DNA from: Bacteroidaceae bacterium
GTDB lineage: Bacteria > Bacteroidota > Bacteroidia > Bacteroidales > Bacteroidaceae
Length of the DNA: 64,000 nucleotides
Assembly: GCA_017470425.1 (NCBI GenBank)
Contig: JAFUYT010000004.1
Span: forward strand, 1 to 64,000
Direction of reading: 5' to 3'
The number at the start of each line of letters is the position of its first letter. Position 1 is the first letter of the stretch. A program made the translations under genes and the position numbers. The notes under the pieces are model-generated. The model was not told where the DNA came from. It worked only from the letters and a program-made list of their open reading frames with translations, and did not search any database. Below, in pieces: positions 33,025 through 40,024 of the stretch.

Positions 33025-33684
33025 ATGAAACAGAATATAGACACCTATCAGTTTGATGGCATCCGTGTAGCTGTCGTTGACGACCACGAAGTAGTGCTCG
33101 AGGGTTACCGAAGCTATCTGCAAAAGCTCGGAGTGGCATTTGTTGAGGCTTTCACAAATGCCAACGCCTTACTCAACAGAATACAGGCAAGGAGGTTCGA
33201 TGTGTTCATCGTAGATGTAGAACTGCCCGACCTTGATGTCTCCACACTTATAGACGGCATCAGGAAGCGACAGCCGGAGGCAAAGATTCTCATCAGCACC
33301 ATCCACGATGAGATGTGGGTCGTCAGTCGGTTGGTGGAGGAGAAGGTGGACGGAGTGATGTATAAGACCAACCAGTTGGAACAGTTGCAGGAGGCCCTTA
33401 TCGCAGTCTTGAACGGCCAGCAGTACTACTGTCAGAAATTCCGTCGCTTGATGAACAGGCTGCAACTGCAAAATGAAGTGCTCACGAAGCGTGAGATAGA
33501 GGTGGTACGCGCCATCGCCCGTGGGTTGTCCACAAAAGAAATAGCACGCCAGCTTTTCATTTCAGAAAACACGGTGGAGACTCACCGGCAAAACATCTTT
33601 GAAAAGCTGGGCGTGCGTAACATGGCAGGCCTCATCATAAAGGCAATAGCCGGAGGCTATATCAGCGTGGAGGATGCGACATAG
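33025..33684 (+). CDS. Response regulator, NarL/LuxR type
   Basis: 219 residues. REC domain with acidic pocket VVDDHEV, phospho-acceptor Asp64 in DVFIVDVELPD, and conserved Lys in YKTNQ. A LuxR-type HTH follows (LTKREIEVVRAIARGLSTKEIARQLFISENTVETHRQNIF). Expected partner of the HisKA_3 kinase upstream. It is transcribed either through the structured element ending at 33004 or from a promoter within it. It converges with the GH105 gene, 9 bases apart. Confidence 0.95.
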   Translation: MKQNIDTYQFDGIRVAVVDDHEVVLEGYRSYLQKLGVAFVEAFTNANALLNRIQARRFDVFIVDVELPDLDVSTLIDGIRKRQPEAKILISTIHDEMWVVSRLVEEKVDGVMYKTNQLEQLQEALIAVLNGQQYYCQKFRRLMNRLQLQNEVLTKREIEVVRAIARGLSTKEIARQLFISENTVETHRQNIFEKLGVRNMAGLIIKAIAGGYISVEDAT

Positions 33685-33693
33685 CGAAAAAGC

Positions 33694-36396
33694 TTAGTGC
33701 TCAACGAGCTGGAGACCGTTCTGCAGGATGCTGGCCTCATGGCGCAGTGTCTCCTGCCAGATGGCGCGGGTGGGCACGTCGTAGTGGCTCCAGGCGCTGC
33801 CGGTGTAATAGACGAAGGGCTGTCCGGGGCGGTAGGTGGTCTGGATGATTGCGTGGCCGATGCCTCCGGCGCGCTTCTCGGGGAGGGGGAGGTAGGAAAG
33901 GGTGACTCCCTCCAAACCTCCCCGAGGGTAGGCTTTCTTAGCGTAAGATTTCTTTTTTGAAGTTTGAGCGGAAGGACTGCTCTCCCCCCCTCGGAGGGGC
34001 TGAGAAGGAGCTATGAATATGCCGAGGTAGTGCTCGCCGTTCATGGTCTCGGGGTGGTCGAGGGGCTCGGCATAGGTGACCCAGCCCTCCTCTTGGTTGA
34101 GGGTGTAGGCATCGGGGGCGGATTCGTGGACGACGATGCCGGCGCAGACGGGTGTCTCGCGGGTGAGACCTTCGTAGGTGATCTCCACGCGGGCGAAGTG
34201 GCTGCCGCAGTCCTGAGTGATGAGGCGGATCTCGCGATAGGAAAGCCCCTCTCCAGCTCCCCCCGTGGGGGGGAGTGTCTGGTCGGGCATGGTCATGCGG
34301 ACGGTGAAGCGGAGGGGACCGTTGTCGAGGATCTCGGCCTTGTCATAATAGAGGGGGTAGAGGAGGGAGACCCCCTCCAAACCTCCCCGAGGGGAGGCTT
34401 TCTTTGCATATTGTTTGATTGAGGATTGATCCTCCCCCTCTTGGGAGTGCTGGGAGGGGGCTAATAGCGCCGCCGCTCCGGCGCCGAGGGTGGCACCGAC
34501 GGTGTAGGCGTCCATGCCGGCGCCGTGGTTGCGGTGGTAGGTGTAGCCGCGGTGCACCTCGTTCCAGTTGAGGGGCGACTTGTCGCGGTTCATGCGCTCA
34601 TGCACGCCGTAGGAGGTGAGCTCGTTGTGGTAGAGCTGGTCCTGGATGGGGTGGGGGGTATTCTTCGTGAAGGTGTCGAAGCCGTAGGCGGGGTTCTTCA
34701 TGTGGTTGTGGGCATCGGGGCCGTAGAAGCGCCAGGCACAGCGGTCGTTCTCCCAGACGAGGTCGTCCCAGCGGTTGGGGTAGATGCGGCCGTTGCAGGT
34801 GAGCTCGTAGTCGAGGGGCTGCCCTTTGTACATGGTGAGGGTGATGCTGCTATGGGGGCGCACGCTGCAGAAGACGAGCACACGGCCGTCGTGGGTGATC
34901 TGGTAGGGCACCTCGTTGCGGTCGCCGTCGAGGAAGAAAAATTCGCGGGCGACGGCACGACCGGCTTTGTGGAGGGCGTTGATGGTGGTGAGCTCTACGA
35001 CTTGGGCGATGTTGTCGTCGGTGGGGTTCTTGATTTCATAATTGCCCCAGTCCTCGTGGCCAGCATAGCGGAGCATCGGGTCGGCTGCGGTGGGGGAGCC
35101 AGAGGGAGCGATGGCGGCGGATGAACCGCCGCCCATGGGGCCGCTGACGGCGGGGGTGCCGGGGGTGTGGTGATAGATGCTGTTACCCTCGGGGGAACCC
35201 TCGGGCACAGGGGCGGCAGCGGAGGCGGCGGAGGTAGCGGCGGAGGGGGCGGGGACGAGCGGGTCGGCATTGATGTAGCGGACCATCTCGCAGGCGGCGA
35301 GGAGCCAGGCGCCGGTGCCGAAGGGGGCTTGGGAGTGGGCATCGACGGTCTTGGTGGGGTCGGGCTTCTCGCCGATGGGCTGCACGAAGCCAATGCTGCC
35401 GTCGGGCTGCAGGGCGGTCTGGCTGAGGTATTTCCACGCTTTCTCAATGACGGGAGCGTAGGTGGCCTTGTCAAGGTAGCCGTGGTTGACACCCCAGAGC
35501 ATACCATAGCAGAAGAAGGCGGTGCCGGAGGTCTCGGGACCGGGGGCATCGTCCTCGCAGAGCATGGAGCGGCTCCAGTAGCCGTCGGGGCGTTGCACAC
35601 GGGCTACGCCCTCGGCGAGCTCACGGAAGCGCTGCACGAAGATGGCGCGGTTCTTGTAGTCCTGCGGCATATCGGCCAGCACCTTGGCCAGGCCTGCCAG
35701 TACCCAGCCGTCGCCGCGTGCCCAGAAGCTCTTGCCGTCGTTGCAGGCGGTCTTCACCTTGGGGTAGATGTACTTGGCATCGCGGTAGTAGAGCTGCTCG
35801 TCGGGGTCGTACATGAGGCTGTCGCTCCAGAGGAAGTTCTCGTAGAGCTTGTTGAGGTATTTCACCTCGCCGGTGAGCTTGTACATCTTCGTCATCACGG
35901 GCATGACCATATAGAGGGCGTCGGCCCACCACCAGAAATGGGTGTCCTCCATGGAGCACTCGTGGCTCATGACCTCGATGGCGCGGGCCACCTTGTAGGG
36001 GGCGGGCACGAGGTTGTACATATCGATATAGGTCTGGAAGCAGATCTGCCAGTCGCCGAAGAGCACGAAGTCCTGCCCTTCGCCGTAGGTCTTGTACTTC
36101 CAGTTGCGTCGGTCGTCGCTCTTGGCGCCTTTCCAGTCGTTGTGGCGGCACCACTTGTCGGTGTAGGCGTACCAGTCGGCGCGGCCGGTGAGGCGGTAGG
36201 CTTCCATATTGCCGGTGTGGTAGGCGGCATGGTCCCAGAAGGAGCGCACGTAGGGCGTGTTGTGAGCCTGCCAGTAGTTGTTGACCTTGATGATCTGGTC
36301 CAAGACGACGGCGGCGTCATCGGTGGAGGCGAGGAGGGGAAGGGGTTGCGATAGAATCGCAAGATAAATGACGATACGGGAGAGGATTTTTTTCAT
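33694..36396 (-). CDS. GH105-like glycosidase fused to DUF4861 domain
   Basis: 900-residue secreted protein with signal peptide to about residue 24. Residues ~25-385 are a GH105/GH88-type (alpha/alpha)6 domain: HNDWKGAKSD, WWWADALYMVMPVM, SFWARGDGWVLAGLA (catalytic Asp region) and ETSGTAFFCYGMLWG. Such enzymes release unsaturated uronic acids from pectin fragments. A Pro/Ala/Ser-rich linker with hairpin #2 follows, then a DUF4861 domain (~450-900; CSVRPHSSITLTMYKGQPLDYEL, GPDAHNHMKNPAYGFDTFTKN). Two composite palindromic inserts (33893-34011 and 34358-34462) and a shorter one (34241-34281) are read in frame inside DUF4861, giving APSQ...KKAYPRGGLEGV-type segments. Last gene of the minus-strand cluster. 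Confidence 0.88.
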   Translation of the reverse strand: MKKILSRIVIYLAILSQPLPLLASTDDAAVVLDQIIKVNNYWQAHNTPYVRSFWDHAAYHTGNMEAYRLTGRADWYAYTDKWCRHNDWKGAKSDDRRNWKYKTYGEGQDFVLFGDWQICFQTYIDMYNLVPAPYKVARAIEVMSHECSMEDTHFWWWADALYMVMPVMTKMYKLTGEVKYLNKLYENFLWSDSLMYDPDEQLYYRDAKYIYPKVKTACNDGKSFWARGDGWVLAGLAKVLADMPQDYKNRAIFVQRFRELAEGVARVQRPDGYWSRSMLCEDDAPGPETSGTAFFCYGMLWGVNHGYLDKATYAPVIEKAWKYLSQTALQPDGSIGFVQPIGEKPDPTKTVDAHSQAPFGTGAWLLAACEMVRYINADPLVPAPSAATSAASAAAPVPEGSPEGNSIYHHTPGTPAVSGPMGGGSSAAIAPSGSPTAADPMLRYAGHEDWGNYEIKNPTDDNIAQVVELTTINALHKAGRAVAREFFFLDGDRNEVPYQITHDGRVLVFCSVRPHSSITLTMYKGQPLDYELTCNGRIYPNRWDDLVWENDRCAWRFYGPDAHNHMKNPAYGFDTFTKNTPHPIQDQLYHNELTSYGVHERMNRDKSPLNWNEVHRGYTYHRNHGAGMDAYTVGATLGAGAAALLAPSQHSQEGEDQSSIKQYAKKASPRGGLEGVSLLYPLYYDKAEILDNGPLRFTVRMTMPDQTLPPTGGAGEGLSYREIRLITQDCGSHFARVEITYEGLTRETPVCAGIVVHESAPDAYTLNQEEGWVTYAEPLDHPETMNGEHYLGIFIAPSQPLRGGESSPSAQTSKKKSYAKKAYPRGGLEGVTLSYLPLPEKRAGGIGHAIIQTTYRPGQPFVYYTGSAWSHYDVPTRAIWQETLRHEASILQNGLQLVEH
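33893..34011. repeat. Composite palindromic insert in DUF4861 region, copy 1
   Basis: Ends are palindromes CCTCCCCGAGGG-like (33916-33930) and CCCCCCTCGGAGGGG (33985-34000). Reads in frame as APSQPLRGGESSPS, then SYAKKAYPRGGLEGVTLSY. Confidence 0.8.
34241..34281. repeat. Short palindromic insert in DUF4861 region
   Basis: CTCCCCCCGTGGGGGGGAG palindrome; reads QTLPPTGGAGEGLSY in frame. Confidence 0.65.
34358..34462. repeat. Composite palindromic insert in DUF4861 region, copy 2
   Basis: Shares with copy 1 the right end (CCTCCCCGAGGGGAGGCTTT) and the layout. Reads in frame APSQHSQEGEDQSS, then QYAKKASPRGGLEGVSLLY. Confidence 0.8.
35113..35133 (-). repeat. 21-bp in-frame hairpin #2 (GH105/DUF4861 linker)
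   Basis: GGCGGCGG-ATGAA-CCGCCGCC; codons 422-428 of the gene read G-G-G-S-S-A-A. It lies in the interdomain linker. Confidence 0.75.
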
Positions 36397-36434
36397 CGTT
36401 TATTCGGCTTTGAGGGAAGTTAGGCTTGGTGGTA

Positions 36435-37625
36435 TTATTTATTCTCTCCTTCTTTGAGGAGTGGCATGTATTTCTGGACAGCTTTCTTGACGAGGGCGAG
36501 GGCATCGTCCATGGTGCCCCATACCTCGCCGCCGGCGGCGTTCTTGTGGCCTCCGCCGCCGAAGAACTCGGCGGCCATCTCGTTGCAGGGGAAGTCATCG
36601 ACAGAACGGAGGCTGACGCGGATGCAGGGGTGCTCGGTGTCCTCGCGCAGGAAGACGGAGAGCTTCATGCCCAGGATCTGCAGGGGGAGGTTCACGAAGC
36701 CTTCGGTGTCGCCGTTGAGGGTTCCGAAGCGGCGGCGCTCGGCGTTGGTGAAGGTCATGACAGAGGTGTGGGCTTTCTTCCAGACATCGAGCTTCACGTA
36801 GAGCAGGTAGCCCATGAGCTTCATGCGGTTGGGGCTGTAGGTGTAGAAGATGTTGCGGTAGATCTTGTCCTTGTCGATGCCGTAGTGGAGGAGGATGCTG
36901 ATGAGCTCGTAGATCTCGGGGCGTGAGCTGGCATAGGTGAAGGCGCCGGTGTCGGTCATCATGCCGGTGTAGAGGCTGGTGGCTTCAGACCCCTCTAAAT
37001 CTCCCCGTAAGGGGAGACTTTCATTTCCACTGGCGTTCTCTGCGCTAGCTTCCCCTCCATTACGGGAGGGGTGCCCAACGGGCGGGGTGGGTCTTCCGAC
37101 TTCCAACATCACCCTCAGCAGCACTTCGCAGGTGGAAGACAGCTCGGGGTGGGAGATGACCAGGTCGGCAATGCCGGGTTCGGGGTCGAGGTGGTGGTCG
37201 ATCATGATACAGCGGACGGTGTCGGTGTGGGTGGCATCGAGGGGCTGCAGGGGCAACCCCTGTCCGATGGGCAGGCGGGGCCTGATGGCATCGCCGAGGA
37301 TCCACATGCGCTTGAGTTCGCCGTGGTCACACAGGATGAAGAGGTCGGCAGCCTCGATGATGGGGCGCACCTCTTCCTCGTGTTTATCGTAGATGAGGAT
37401 GTCTTCGGCACCGGGAATCCATTTGAGGAAGTCGGGGAAGATGTTGGGGGCGATGATGTGGATGTCGGCCGCAGGGTAGTGGCGGCGGAGCCACGAGGCC
37501 AGTGCCGTCGTGGAGCCGATGGCATCGCCGTCGGGGCCGCGGTGGCAGGTGATGACGATGTGGCGGGCAGAGGGGAGAAGTTGGTGCCAGAGGGCTAGTT
37601 GAGAGGGGGTAAGGAGTGGGGTCAA
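36435..37625 (-). CDS. DHH/DHHA1 phosphoesterase (NrnA-like oligoribonuclease / pAp phosphatase)
   Basis: 396-residue cytoplasmic enzyme. DHH motifs: CHRGPDGDAIGS (motif I), LFILCDHGE, IMIDHH (DHH), and the C-terminal DHHA1 FFGGGGHKNAAGG. Relatives degrade nanoRNA and dephosphorylate 3'-phosphoadenosine-5'-phosphate using Mn2+. Between LLRVMLEVGR and LYTGMMTDTGAF, which are adjacent in normal relatives, about 38 residues are encoded by a composite palindromic insert (36981-37098); the frame is intact. 38 bases upstream of GH105/DUF4861. Confidence 0.92.
   Translation of the reverse strand: MTPLLTPSQLALWHQLLPSARHIVITCHRGPDGDAIGSTTALASWLRRHYPAADIHIIAPNIFPDFLKWIPGAEDILIYDKHEEEVRPIIEAADLFILCDHGELKRMWILGDAIRPRLPIGQGLPLQPLDATHTDTVRCIMIDHHLDPEPGIADLVISHPELSSTCEVLLRVMLEVGRPTPPVGHPSRNGGEASAENASGNESLPLRGDLEGSEATSLYTGMMTDTGAFTYASSRPEIYELISILLHYGIDKDKIYRNIFYTYSPNRMKLMGYLLYVKLDVWKKAHTSVMTFTNAERRRFGTLNGDTEGFVNLPLQILGMKLSVFLREDTEHPCIRVSLRSVDDFPCNEMAAEFFGGGGHKNAAGGEVWGTMDDALALVKKAVQKYMPLLKEGENK
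36981..37098. repeat. Composite palindromic insert in DHH phosphoesterase gene
   Basis: Left palindrome CTCCCCGTAAGGGGAG (37001-37016) preceded by GACCCCTCTAAAT; right palindrome CCCCTCCATTACGGGAGGGG (37052-37071), then GCCCAACGGGC. Reads RPTPPVGHPSRNGGEAS, then ESLPLRGDLEGSEAT, in frame. The right end resembles the DUF4861 inserts. Confidence 0.85.
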
Positions 37626-37651
37626 GGGAGGGGGGCTTTAGGGATGAGGCG

Positions 37652-37673
37652 GCCGCGCGGGGAAGCGCGCGGC
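37652..37673. repeat. Intergenic GC-rich hairpin between S9 peptidase and DHH genes
   Basis: GCCGCGCG-GGGAAG-CGCGCGGC, followed by CAC. It resembles the in-frame 21-bp hairpins but with a 6-nt loop. It may also terminate or attenuate transcription. The rest of 37626-37705 is AT-rich spacer. Confidence 0.6.
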
Positions 37674-37705
37674 ACGTGGGCTCATTATTTATTATTTATC
37701 ATTTA

Positions 37706-40024
37706 TCATTTGGTCTTCACCTCGCTCCACGCGGGCGGGTCCACGCCGAGGAGGTTCTTGACGAAGAAGTCGAAGCGCTTGTGCTCGCCGTAGGCTTCGC
37801 CGACGGTGTGGTGGGCACCGGGGATGACGACGAGCTCGAAGGGCTTGTTGGCTTTGATGAGAGCAGCGGCCACCTGCATGGTGCTGGCGGGATCGACGTT
37901 GTCATCGAGCTCACCGACCACGAGCATCAGCGGGCGCTCGAGGCGGTAGGCGTTCTCGACGTTGGAACACTCGATGTAGGAGGAATCGACGGGATAGCCC
38001 ATCCACTGCTCGTTCCACCAGATCTTGTCCATGCGGTTGTCGTGGCAGCCGCAGGCGCTGTAGGCGGCCTTGTAGAAGTCGCCGTGGAAGAGGACGGCGC
38101 CGGTGCTCTCCTGACCGCCGGCGGAGCAACCATAGATGCCCACGCGGTCGATGTCCATATAGGGATACTTGGCGGCAGCGGCCTTGATCCATGCGATGCG
38201 GTCGGGGAAACCGGCGTCCTTGAGGTTCTTATAGCAGACCTCTTCGAACTTCTTGCCGCGGTTGCTGGTGCCCATAGCATCGAGCTGCACGACGATGAAG
38301 CCGAGGTCGGCGAGGGCGGTGGTGTAGTAGTTATAAGGCTGGAAGGACTTGGGGACATAGCTGTCGCCAGGGCCTGCGTAGATGTACTCGATGATGGGAT
38401 ACTTCTTGGCAGGGTCGAAGTGGGTGGGGCGCTGGATAATGCCCCACATGGGGGTGACGCCGTCGCGGCCAGGGGCTACGAAGACTTCGGGGGCTGTCCA
38501 GCCGGCAGAGAGGAGGTCGGTGATGTCGGAGGTGGAGAGGGGCTTCTCGGCGATGGAATCGCCGAGCGCTCTCACTTTGGTGATGGGAGGGGTATCGACG
38601 GTGGAATAGGTGTCGATGAGGGCGGTGTAGTCGTCGTTGAAGCGGGCGTTGTGGTGCGCGGGCTCGGGGGTGAGGTCGGTGAGGCCGGTGCCGTCGAGGT
38701 TCACGCGGTAGTAGTGGATGTGGTAGGGGTCTTCGTCCTTGTTCTTCGAAGCGTCCCCTTGGGCCGAGTGACGGCCGTTGGCAGTGAAGATGATGAAGCC
38801 CTTCTCTTCGTCCACGTGGAGGACGCGGCGGACACACCAGGAGCCGTTGGTGAGCTGACGGGCGGGGCACTCGGGGGACGCAGCGGGAAAACCGCTGCGC
38901 ACGCGGGCCTTAGATGAGGGCGAGCCGCTCTTGGCGGGTTTCGGGGTGCTCTTGGCGGAGAGCCCAGTGTCGAAGAGGTAGAGGTGGGGGAAGCCGTCGC
39001 GCTCGGAGAGCCAGAGGATGAGGCTGTCGCCGTAGAGGTCGCGGCGGAAGTTATTGGAGTAGCGGACATATTTCTCGGCACGCTCTTCGATGAGGGGGCG
39101 GGGGGAGACGGTCTCGGCAACAAAATTGCCGAGCGCACTTGTGGGGACTGTCATTTCATAGACGCGGTAGAGCTTGTGGCCGCGCTGGTTGTATTCGAAG
39201 CGGATGGCGTGGCTGTCGCGGCACCAGGTGGGGCCGGAGAGGTCGTACTGGTTGGCGATGGCTTCGGGGGTGGGGCAGACGGCGCGGCCTGTGGCCACCT
39301 CGAAGATGTAGGGCGTCTTCTGGGCGAGCTCGTCGCCGGGCTTGGCGTATTCCTGCTTGTGGAGGACGGGTTGGAGCTGGTCGGCGGGGCTGCTCTCGAC
39401 GTAATAGACGTAGCGCTTGTCGATGGGGCGGATGCGGTTGACGGCGATGTAGCGGCTGTCGGGGCTCCAATAGATATAGCTGCTGAAATAGTGGCTGATG
39501 GTGCCTTCGGTGCTGAGGGCGCGGGCATTGCTGCCATCGGGCTTGGCGACATAGACGTTGTCGTTGCGGATGAAGGCGATGAGGGAGGAGTCGGGGGATA
39601 GGACGGGGTCACCGCTGCGTTCGTCGTCGGTCTCCATCCAGTGTCGCTCCTGGCGGCGCTTGGAGGGATTGGCGATGAAGTGGGCGTTCGTGGCACCGCC
39701 ACGTGCACTGCCCCAACGGGGACGGCGGTCATGGCGGGACTCTTCGATGGGGCGATCCGCGGTGCTGTCGGCGAGGGTGATGGTGCCATCGGCGTTCACC
39801 TGCCCGAAATGCCAGGTGCCCTTGGCGCCATCAGTGAGGTGGTACTGGAAGCGGCCGTCGGGGAGCCAGCGGGCGTCATCGACGTGGTTCTTGACTTTCG
39901 CCCATGTGAAGGTGCGCTGGAGGAAGTAGGCGCGGTTGTAGTCGTCGAGGGTGCCTTGGGCTACGATCGGAATGATAAATAAGAAATGATAAATAAGAAA
40001 TAGGAAATATTTTTTCATCTTCAT
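37706..40024 (-). CDS. S9-family prolyl oligopeptidase / DPP IV-like peptidase
   Basis: 772 residues with a signal peptide (FLFLIYHFLFIIPIVAQG). N-terminal beta-propeller (DPP IV N-type: DDARWLPDGRFQYHL, SPDSSLIAFIRNDNVYVA, YIYWSPDSRYIAVNRI) and C-terminal alpha/beta-hydrolase: nucleophile Ser634 in YGCSAGGQ, then VVGELDDNVDPAST (Asp) and GAHHTVGEAYGEHKR (His). Removes N-terminal dipeptides or cleaves after Pro in the periplasm. Three codon-phased 21-bp hairpins (#3-#5) lie in the propeller part, together with a 21-bp tandem duplication. Its ATG overlaps the stop of the upstream lipoprotein gene (ATGA). Confidence 0.93.
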   Translation of the reverse strand: MKMKKYFLFLIYHFLFIIPIVAQGTLDDYNRAYFLQRTFTWAKVKNHVDDARWLPDGRFQYHLTDGAKGTWHFGQVNADGTITLADSTADRPIEESRHDRRPRWGSARGGATNAHFIANPSKRRQERHWMETDDERSGDPVLSPDSSLIAFIRNDNVYVAKPDGSNARALSTEGTISHYFSSYIYWSPDSRYIAVNRIRPIDKRYVYYVESSPADQLQPVLHKQEYAKPGDELAQKTPYIFEVATGRAVCPTPEAIANQYDLSGPTWCRDSHAIRFEYNQRGHKLYRVYEMTVPTSALGNFVAETVSPRPLIEERAEKYVRYSNNFRRDLYGDSLILWLSERDGFPHLYLFDTGLSAKSTPKPAKSGSPSSKARVRSGFPAASPECPARQLTNGSWCVRRVLHVDEEKGFIIFTANGRHSAQGDASKNKDEDPYHIHYYRVNLDGTGLTDLTPEPAHHNARFNDDYTALIDTYSTVDTPPITKVRALGDSIAEKPLSTSDITDLLSAGWTAPEVFVAPGRDGVTPMWGIIQRPTHFDPAKKYPIIEYIYAGPGDSYVPKSFQPYNYYTTALADLGFIVVQLDAMGTSNRGKKFEEVCYKNLKDAGFPDRIAWIKAAAAKYPYMDIDRVGIYGCSAGGQESTGAVLFHGDFYKAAYSACGCHDNRMDKIWWNEQWMGYPVDSSYIECSNVENAYRLERPLMLVVGELDDNVDPASTMQVAAALIKANKPFELVVIPGAHHTVGEAYGEHKRFDFFVKNLLGVDPPAWSEVKTK
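38546..38566 (-). repeat. 21-bp in-frame hairpin #3 (S9 peptidase gene)
   Basis: CTCGGCGA-TGGAA-TCGCCGAG; codons 487-493 read L-G-D-S-I-A-E. Confidence 0.85.
38879..38899 (-). repeat. 21-bp in-frame hairpin #4 (S9 peptidase gene)
   Basis: CGCAGCGG-GAAAA-CCGCTGCG; codons 376-382 read R-S-G-F-P-A-A. A 21-bp tandem duplication (GCTCTTGGCGG at 38927 and 38948) lies beside it, within a ~36-residue segment that looks extra to the family. Confidence 0.85.
39113..39133 (-). repeat. 21-bp in-frame hairpin #5 (S9 peptidase gene)
   Basis: CTCGGCAA-CAAAA-TTGCCGAG; codons 298-304 read L-G-N-F-V-A-E. Confidence 0.85.

Noticed and set aside
36515-36560. GC-rich palindrome CGCCGCCGGCGGCG in the DHH gene
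   Set aside because: It encodes the conserved GGGGHKNAAGG motif of the family, so it is explained by codon use and not by an insertion.
34525-38917. Very long open frames on the plus strand across the GH105, DHH and S9 genes
   Set aside because: They are antisense shadows of GC-rich minus-strand genes with clear family motifs; they show no motifs, promoters or plausible composition (Val/Gly/Ala-rich).
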